Source: JANRKT01 sp033763355 (lineage in GTDB: Bacteria; Bacteroidota; Bacteroidia; Chitinophagales; Chitinophagaceae). From it: DNA of 5,788 nt. The notes beneath the pieces were generated by a model. It saw only the letters and a program-made list of their open reading frames with translations, did not search any database and was not told the origin of the DNA. How positions within the stretch are numbered: position 1 is the first letter of the stretch; the number at the start of each line of letters is the position of its first letter. The translations under genes and the position numbers were made by a program. The stretch is from the NCBI GenBank assembly GCA_033763355.1, contig JANRKT010000100.1:1-5788 (forward strand), in the 5' to 3' direction. This document shows positions 1-3,865 of the stretch, piece by piece.

Positions 1-1011
1 ATAGCCTGCGAGGGGATTGAGCCAGATGAGTTTTTTTGATTTTGCATGAATGAGTTCCATGCTTCTTTCCAGCATTGCTATATTACCCGTATCCCATCCG
101 TCGCTTAAAATAATAACAATGGTTTTTGAATCAAGCAATTGTTTTGAATAGTCATTTACAAAGCTGTTTAACGATTCGCCAATCCTTGTGCCGCCACTCC
201 AGCCCTGGTTTTCAGTTCCAAGCAGTTGCAGTGAATCCTGGTAATTTTTTTGTTTGAGCAATGATGTTATCCTTTGAAGTGAGGTGCTGAATACAAAAGT
301 TTCCATCCTGCTGTACACCTGCTGGAATGCATACATGAACTGGATTAAAAAAGCGGTATATAATTCCATTGATTTGCTTACATCGCATAGCAGCACCAGC
401 TTAACCCGGTTGCGTTTGGGTTTGCGGTGGATGATATCCATGAGTTCACCGCCGCGGCGAAGGTTTTTACGGAGTGTTTTACGTAAATCAGGTAAATCAA
501 TATGATGGGAATGTTCATATCGCCTGTTGATTTTAGCCGCCAGACGTTTGGATAAAGCTTTAATGACCTGCGTCAGTTCTTCCACTTCATTTTCAGGTAC
601 AGTTGAAAAATCTTTTTTCGATAAACTTTCATGTATGCTGTAAGCAGCTGTTTCTTCCGTTTCGCTATTACGGTTTCCGTGAAGCCATGTTTTAAGTGAT
701 TTGAAAGATTTTTCTTTCTGGTGCTCTATTTTATCTTTCCTGTTTTCGTTTTTTACTTTGGCATCTAATGCAGCCTCAAGTTCTTTCCAGTAAGTCGTAA
801 ACAGTCCGTCAAATTCATCAAGCTGTTTTTTGTTTTTGCAAAGCACTGCTTTTAACGCCAGCCTGAATGTTATGCTGTTGCTGTAATCAATAAACCGGAG
901 TGCATTTAATGCTGCTGCCTCTTCATCGGCGCCTGCAATAAAACCTTTCTGGCGCAGGAACCTGCAGAACTGCACAATGTTTCCTGATAATGAAGTTTGC
1001 CTTTTGATCAC
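1..1011 (-). CDS. coxE: CoxE-like VWA-domain protein, 3' end cut by window edge
   Basis: Open frame of 337 codons running off the left edge. A VWA domain with an intact metal-binding MIDAS site lies in the second half: DVSKS at residues 210-214, the Thr of GGTRIG at 275, and SDG at 303-305 (Asp304). The stretches WSGGTRIGESL and LIWLNPL are typical of the CoxE family. The N-terminal half is helical and charged, with the basic segment RKTLRKNLRRGG just before the VWA fold. CoxE proteins are usually near 400 aa, so roughly 50-60 residues are probably missing. The start is GTG at 1011: an in-frame TGA sits at 1020-1018 and no in-frame ATG occurs until deep in the protein. GTGA overlaps the coxD stop by four bases, which suggests translational coupling. 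In known systems CoxE works with CoxD in maturing the molybdenum hydroxylase active site in the cytoplasm; that role here is inferred from family and context. Confidence 0.9.
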   Translation of the reverse strand, partial: MIKRQTSLSGNIVQFCRFLRQKGFIAGADEEAAALNALRFIDYSNSITFRLALKAVLCKNKKQLDEFDGLFTTYWKELEAALDAKVKNENRKDKIEHQKEKSFKSLKTWLHGNRNSETEETAAYSIHESLSKKDFSTVPENEVEELTQVIKALSKRLAAKINRRYEHSHHIDLPDLRKTLRKNLRRGGELMDIIHRKPKRNRVKLVLLCDVSKSMELYTAFLIQFMYAFQQVYSRMETFVFSTSLQRITSLLKQKNYQDSLQLLGTENQGWSGGTRIGESLNSFVNDYSKQLLDSKTIVIILSDGWDTGNIAMLERSMELIHAKSKKLIWLNPLAGY

Positions 1012-1916
1012 AGGCTGTCAAGCTTTGATGTTATACCTGTTTTTTCCATCAGTTCACTCAATGAGAGCTGAACCTGCCTGGTGTCTTTCCAGTCTTTCAA
1101 TACCACACCAAGGGTTTGTTCAATGATATTTTTGTCCAGGTGATTAATGTGCAATGCAGCGAGGGCTGTGGCCCAGTCAAGGGTTTCGGCGATTCCCGGC
1201 GTTTTTTCCAGTTTCATATTGCGGAGTTGTTGCATGAAACGGGTTATTTGTTCTGCAAGTTTTGCATCAATATCCGGCACTTTATTTTTTACGATCATCC
1301 ATTCTTTTTCAAAATCAGGGTAATCAATATAAAGATAAAGGCATCTTCTGCGCAAAGCTTCGCTCAGTTCCCTTGTTCTGTTACCTGTTAAAATCACCTG
1401 CGGGATATATGTGGCTTTGATTGTACCTGTTTCCGGAATGGTAATTTGCCAGTCGCTCAGCACTTCCAGTAAAAAACTTTCAAATTCCTCATCGCTTCTG
1501 TCAATTTCATCAATCAGCAGCACTGGTTGTTTATGGTGTGTGATGGCCTGCAGCAGGGGGCGTTTCATTAAAAATGCTTCGCTGAAGATTGTTTTTTCTT
1601 TTTCTTCAACCGGTTGCTGGTTATGCTCCGTCATTTTCAGGTGCAGCAACTGGCGCTGGTAATTCCATTCGTACAAAGCATGGGTGGCATCAAGGCCTTC
1701 ATAACATTGCAAACGTATAAGGTCAGTCTGCAGTGCATTGGCCATTACTTTGGCAATTTCTGTTTTGCCCACACCGGCGGGGCCTTCTACCAGCAAGGGT
1801 TTATTAAGCTGAAGGGAAAGGAATACTGACATGGCAACACTGTCATCGGTAATGTAGCCCTGCCCCGCAAGCATTTTTTTAATATCGTTGAGTTGTATGT
1901 TGTTGTGATGGGACAT
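1008..1916 (-). CDS. coxD: CoxD-like MoxR-family AAA+ ATPase
   Basis: Complete 302-aa protein, close to the usual length of CoxD. Walker A is GPAGVGKT (residues 45-52), Walker B is VLLIDEID (132-139), sensor 1 is LTGN (176-179), and the arginine-finger region is ALRRRC (187-192). The segment RLQCYEGLDATHALYEWNY after Walker A and the segment PGIAETLDW (240-248) are characteristic of the CoxD branch of MoxR ATPases. In Oligotropha, CoxD is needed for building the sulfurated metal centre of CO dehydrogenase; the same general maturation role is inferred here. The ATG at 1916 is preceded by AGAAGGTG (1928-1921) about five bases upstream, an unusually good Shine-Dalgarno match for this phylum, so this start is well supported. 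The stop overlaps the coxE start (GTGA). It is separated from coxM by the REP/transposase cassette, so it may need its own promoter. Confidence 0.95.
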   Translation of the reverse strand: MSHHNNIQLNDIKKMLAGQGYITDDSVAMSVFLSLQLNKPLLVEGPAGVGKTEIAKVMANALQTDLIRLQCYEGLDATHALYEWNYQRQLLHLKMTEHNQQPVEEKEKTIFSEAFLMKRPLLQAITHHKQPVLLIDEIDRSDEEFESFLLEVLSDWQITIPETGTIKATYIPQVILTGNRTRELSEALRRRCLYLYIDYPDFEKEWMIVKNKVPDIDAKLAEQITRFMQQLRNMKLEKTPGIAETLDWATALAALHINHLDKNIIEQTLGVVLKDWKDTRQVQLSLSELMEKTGITSKLDSL

Positions 1917-1920
1917 TTAT

Positions 1921-1928
1921 CACCTTCT
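1921..1928 (-). promoter_or_regulatory. Ribosome binding site of coxD
   Basis: On the minus strand the bases read AGAAGGTG, followed by GATAA and then ATG at 1916-1914. Many Bacteroidota genes lack a clear Shine-Dalgarno sequence, so this one helps to fix the coxD start. I see no convincing TAnnTTTG-type promoter in the A/T-rich 40 bases upstream. Confidence 0.6.
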
Positions 1929-1969
1929 GTTAAATTTTAATGAGTGATATGTATGTATGATGTATTTAC

Positions 1970-1982
1970 GCTCCGAAGGAGC
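1970..1982 (-). repeat. REP-like palindrome A
   Basis: Minus strand GCTCC-TTC-GGAGC, a 5-bp stem with a 3-base loop, preceded by ACAAACTGGGA, a weaker version of the family leader. It lies 53 bases upstream of the coxD start, so it could sit in the coxD leader transcript. Confidence 0.65.
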
Positions 1983-2015
1983 TCCCAGTTTGTAACACTA
2001 AAAAAAGATAATGCC

Positions 2016-2030
2016 GGCCCCGTAGGGGCC
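2016..2030 (-). repeat. REP-like palindrome B, possible terminator of the transposase gene
   Basis: Minus strand GGCCCC-TAC-GGGGCC, a 6-bp stem with leader TTTTACAGGA. It starts 18 bases after the transposase stop and is followed on the minus strand, eight bases later, by a run of seven T at 2007-2001. It may double as a terminator for transcripts from the transposase side. Its stem has C:G where the other copies have T:A, a paired change that keeps the hairpin. Confidence 0.7.
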
Positions 2031-2048
2031 TCCTGTAAAATCAATTTA

Positions 2049-2510
2049 TCAATCCATAAAATCAAAAAGATATTTTTCTTCGTAAGGTATGGCAAACCGT
2101 TCTAAAAATTCGTGATATTCCTGCCTGAATGTTTTCTTTTTATGATGAGCTTCCTGATTCAGTACATATTTTGCAACTCGGTCAATGTGAGAATGTGAAT
2201 AGGAGAATACACCATACCCTTCCTGCCATTTAAAATTCCCTTTTACCCATTTTTTATTGTTGATGAATTCGTTGCTCTCCACTTTTATTTCTTTTATGAA
2301 ATCAGGGATATAAACGGTTGGTTTTGGCCCGACGAAAATATGTGTATGGTCGGGCATGCAATGTACTGCAATCATTTTGGCATTACGGTTTTGCACAAGC
2401 CCCGTAATGTATTTGTGCAATTCTTCCTTGTGCTCCCTGGGGATCAATGCCTGCCTGTGCTGTACGGCGAATACAAACTGCAAATAGATCTGGGAAAATG
2501 TGTTGGGCAT
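2049..2510 (-). CDS. REP-associated Y1 (HUH) transposase, RAYT / IS200-like
   Basis: Complete 153-aa protein of the Y1_Tnp (IS200/IS605 TnpA) fold. The HUH metal-binding motif is His-Thr-His (H55, H57) in CMPDHTHIF. The catalytic tyrosine is Y115 in AKYVLNQE, with the conserved Gln at 119. The N-terminal segment SQIYLQFVFAVQHRQ, the central KWQEGYGVFSYS and the C-terminal FRQEYHEFLERF are typical of the single-gene transposases common in Bacteroidota. These enzymes nick and join single-stranded DNA at hairpin-containing ends. No TnpB gene accompanies it. The flanking palindromes suggest a domesticated REP-type transposase rather than a mobile IS200 copy. All catalytic residues are present, so it may be active. 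No strong Shine-Dalgarno sequence precedes the ATG at 2510, and palindrome C lies only 36 bases upstream of it. Confidence 0.92.
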   Translation of the reverse strand: MPNTFSQIYLQFVFAVQHRQALIPREHKEELHKYITGLVQNRNAKMIAVHCMPDHTHIFVGPKPTVYIPDFIKEIKVESNEFINNKKWVKGNFKWQEGYGVFSYSHSHIDRVAKYVLNQEAHHKKKTFRQEYHEFLERFAIPYEEKYLFDFMD

Positions 2511-2546
2511 ATTGGTGTTGTTTGTTGTAAAAATCTATGATTAGGC

Positions 2547-2561
2547 GGCTCCTACGGAGCC
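2547..2561 (+). repeat. REP-like palindrome C
   Basis: Plus strand GGCTCC-TAC-GGAGCC, a 6-bp stem with leader TCTATGATTAGGC. It points away from the transposase gene start, opposite to palindromes A and B on the far side of the gene. Confidence 0.75.
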
Positions 2562-2597
2562 GGGAAACCGATTGGTAATTTAATCTATAAACAGGTG

Positions 2598-2610
2598 GCT
2601 CCGATGGAGC
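2598..2610 (+). repeat. REP-like palindrome D
   Basis: Plus strand GCTCC-GAT-GGAGC with leader TCTATAAACAGGTG, the clearest form of the family leader. It starts 51 bases after palindrome C and is in the same orientation; the two share the preceding AATCTAT. Confidence 0.75.
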
Positions 2611-2654
2611 AATGAAGTTATTTATGTTTGAAATTTTTATGCAAAATCATTTAT

Positions 2655-2667
2655 GCCCCTTTGGGGC
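2655..2667 (-). repeat. REP-like palindrome E
   Basis: Minus strand GCCCC-AAA-GGGGC with leader TCTATAAGCAGTTC. It faces palindrome D, giving a head-to-head pair like the paired units of REP clusters. The stem carries the C:G version of the variable pair, as in B. Confidence 0.7.
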
Positions 2668-2701
2668 GAACTGCTTATAGAATTTAATCAGGAATGTTTG
2701 C

Positions 2702-2718
2702 AGGCTCCGGAGGAGCCT
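2702..2718 (-). repeat. REP-like palindrome F
   Basis: Minus strand AGGCTCC-TCC-GGAGCCT, a 7-bp stem and the longest of the six, with leader TCTAAAACAGG running into it. It is the outermost copy on the coxM side, 99 bases past the coxM stop. Confidence 0.75.
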
Positions 2719-2773
2719 CCTGTTTTAGAATATTCCTCTGCAAAATCAGCATGGTTTGCCGGAGCCAAACAAA

Positions 2774-2797
2774 CAAGGCGGCATTACTACCGCCTTG
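2774..2797 (-). terminator. Rho-independent terminator after coxM
   Basis: On the minus strand CAAGGCGG, an 8-base loop TAGTAATG, then CCGCCTTG: a perfect 8-bp stem starting 20 bases after the coxM stop. It is followed by TTTGTTTGG. It should end or reduce transcription of coxL-coxM before the palindromes and the transposase gene. Confidence 0.75.
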
Positions 2798-2817
2798 CAC
2801 CTGAAACAAATTGTTTA

Positions 2818-3651
2818 TTACATTACAGCTTTCAGGGCCTTCTTTAAATACACTTTAGCAAGGTGCTTCCGGTATTCTGATGATGCAAAATGATCTCCTA
2901 AAACATTTACACCCTGTAATGACCCGTTAACCGCTGCATCAATAGTTGCATCATTGATTGCCTGACCGGATACAGCATTCTCTGCATTGACATCCCGGAA
3001 TGCATTGTCTGATACGCCTGTAAATGCAATATTGGTTCCGCCATTGGCGGAACGCATCACGGCACAACCCACTATAGCGAACCTTGATGCCGGCTGCACA
3101 AATTTCTGGTAAGATGTTCTTGTGCCTTCTCCCGGAACCGGTATGCGGATGGCTGTAATGATTTCGCCGTTTTGCACTGCGGTAGAGAAAAGCCCGGTAA
3201 AAAAATCAGTTGCTTTAATTCTTCTTTTGCCACCGCTGCCCTGTACTTCAATGGCAGCATCTGCGGCCAGTATTAATGCAGGCCAGTCGGCTGCCGGGTC
3301 GGCATGGGCAAGGCTTCCGCCAATAGTTCCATGGTTACGCACCTGCAAATCGCCAATTAATGAAGCGCCTTCTGCAAAAAAGGGAAGTTTGCTTTTAATG
3401 AGTTTGTCAGATGCGATATCTGCATGTGTAGCTGCAGCCCCAATTACTATCTCGCCATCTTCTTCTTTAATGCCTTTTAATGCAGCTATGCCTGCTATAT
3501 CCACCAGTTTGGCCGGGCGGTTTAATCTTAGTTTCATGGCAGGAAGAAGGCTGTGTCCGCCTGCCAGTATTTTACTGTCTACGTTTGACAAAGCGCTGAG
3601 TGCTTCGTCAACAGTTTTTGCTTTTTGGTAATCGAATGCAGCTGGTATCAT
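2818..3651 (-). CDS. coxM: CoxM-like FAD-binding medium subunit of a molybdenum hydroxylase
   Basis: Complete 277-aa FAD_binding_5 / CO dehydrogenase flavoprotein-like subunit. Both FAD-binding signatures are present: AGGHS at residues 30-34 and TIGGS at 109-113, almost the same positions as in Oligotropha CoxM. PASRFAIVG (residues 187-195) and the C-terminal ASSEYRKHLAKVYLKKAL are also typical. The subunit passes electrons from the [2Fe-2S] small subunit to FAD and on to an acceptor. The longer start at 3669 adds six residues (MGAFNF) but its ATG lies inside a C/G-run palindrome (3670-3681 abuts it). MIPAAFDY at 3651 is the normal family N-terminus and is preferred. No Shine-Dalgarno sequence is visible for either start. 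It follows coxL after an unusually long 214-base gap and is followed by a strong terminator. Confidence 0.95.
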   Translation of the reverse strand: MIPAAFDYQKAKTVDEALSALSNVDSKILAGGHSLLPAMKLRLNRPAKLVDIAGIAALKGIKEEDGEIVIGAAATHADIASDKLIKSKLPFFAEGASLIGDLQVRNHGTIGGSLAHADPAADWPALILAADAAIEVQGSGGKRRIKATDFFTGLFSTAVQNGEIITAIRIPVPGEGTRTSYQKFVQPASRFAIVGCAVMRSANGGTNIAFTGVSDNAFRDVNAENAVSGQAINDATIDAAVNGSLQGVNVLGDHFASSEYRKHLAKVYLKKALKAVM

Positions 3652-3669
3652 AAAATTAAATGCCCCCAT

Positions 3670-3681
3670 CCCCTAAAGGGG
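3670..3681. repeat. C/G-run palindrome at the coxM 5' end
   Basis: Perfect palindrome CCCC-TAAA-GGGG, 4-bp stem with a 4-base loop and flanked by more G. It directly precedes the longer possible coxM start (ATG at 3669), which is a reason to doubt that start. Confidence 0.55.
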
Positions 3682-3842
3682 GGTTATATTTTGCGCTGCA
3701 CTTTTTTTATTTGTACTTTACTTTATGCACAACAGTTGAAGAGTGCGACGCAAGGGACGATGCCATGAAAACCTTCAGCTTGTAAAACAAAAAAATTCAC
3801 ACATCGTGTTAATTAATATTTTAAAAGAACTTTTTAAAACTC

Positions 3843-3856
3843 CCCGCCTCGGCGGG
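3843..3856 (-). terminator. Terminator-like hairpin after coxL
   Basis: Minus strand CCCGCC-GA-GGCGGG, a GC-only inverted repeat 9 bases after the coxL TAG stop. It is followed by GGAGTTTTAAAAAGTTC. The T run is short, so partial termination or 3'-end protection of the coxL message is as likely as full termination. Confidence 0.45.
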
Positions 3857-3865
3857 TTGGGGGTA

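Larger units (their letters stand above)
1970..2718 (-). mobile_element. REP-transposase cassette (REPtron-like) inside the cox cluster
   Basis: One Y1 transposase gene is flanked by six short palindromes of one family: two downstream (1970-1982, 2016-2030) and four upstream (2547-2561, 2598-2610, 2655-2667, 2702-2718). Read in the right direction, most palindromes follow a leader resembling TCTATAAACAGG. The two copies downstream of the gene point along the minus strand. The two nearest its start point along the plus strand, so the gene is bracketed by inverted copies. The two outermost upstream copies point along the minus strand again, making a head-to-head cluster. This is the layout of REP elements with their resident RAYT in other bacteria. 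There is no tnpB, no long terminal inverted repeat and no visible target duplication, so the ends given are those of the outer palindromes and not proven boundaries. Confidence 0.75.
3662..3865. repeat. Intergenic element with inverted C/G-run ends between coxL and coxM
   Basis: The whole gap between coxL and coxM is bounded by two related C/G-run hairpins in opposite orientation. The left end reads (plus) GCCCCCATCCCC-TAAA-GGGG; the right end read on the minus strand is ACCCCCAACCCGCC, then GA, then GGCGGGG. Both start with five C, then A, then a C-rich arm of a hairpin. Between them lies an A/T-rich stretch holding a distinct GC-rich block at about 3741-3764. An imperfect stem AGTTGAAG / CTTCAGCT (3734-3741 with 3773-3780, one G-T pair) encloses that block. 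No gene of useful length lies here. It could be a small non-coding repeat element or two terminator-like repeats placed by chance. Whether it recurs in the genome cannot be seen here. Confidence 0.45.

Noticed and set aside
284..505. Plus-strand open frame of 73 codons
   Set aside because: It is antisense to the VWA domain of coxE; the minus strand encodes an intact MIDAS motif here.
2049..2510. Full IS200/IS605 insertion sequence
   Set aside because: There is no tnpB and no standard IS ends are recognised. The multiple dispersed palindromes fit a REP-associated transposase better, although the protein fold is the same.
2547..2718. CRISPR-like array, because four palindromes are spaced about 50 bases apart
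   Set aside because: The repeats are only 13-17 bases, imperfect and in mixed orientation, spacers are uneven, and no cas gene is present. They fit REP elements beside a RAYT gene.
2653..2847. Plus-strand open frame of 64 codons
   Set aside because: It runs across palindromes E and F, the coxM terminator and the coxM 3' end; its composition is dictated by the repeats and it has no recognisable domain.
3122..3631. Plus-strand open frame of 169 codons
   Set aside because: It is fully antisense to coxM, whose protein is clearly real, and its Ser/Ala/Pro-rich translation is typical of a shadow frame.
3851..3865. Possible G-quadruplex in the G-rich plus strand
   Set aside because: The G runs are too few and uneven for a convincing three-tier quadruplex; a hairpin explains the sequence better.
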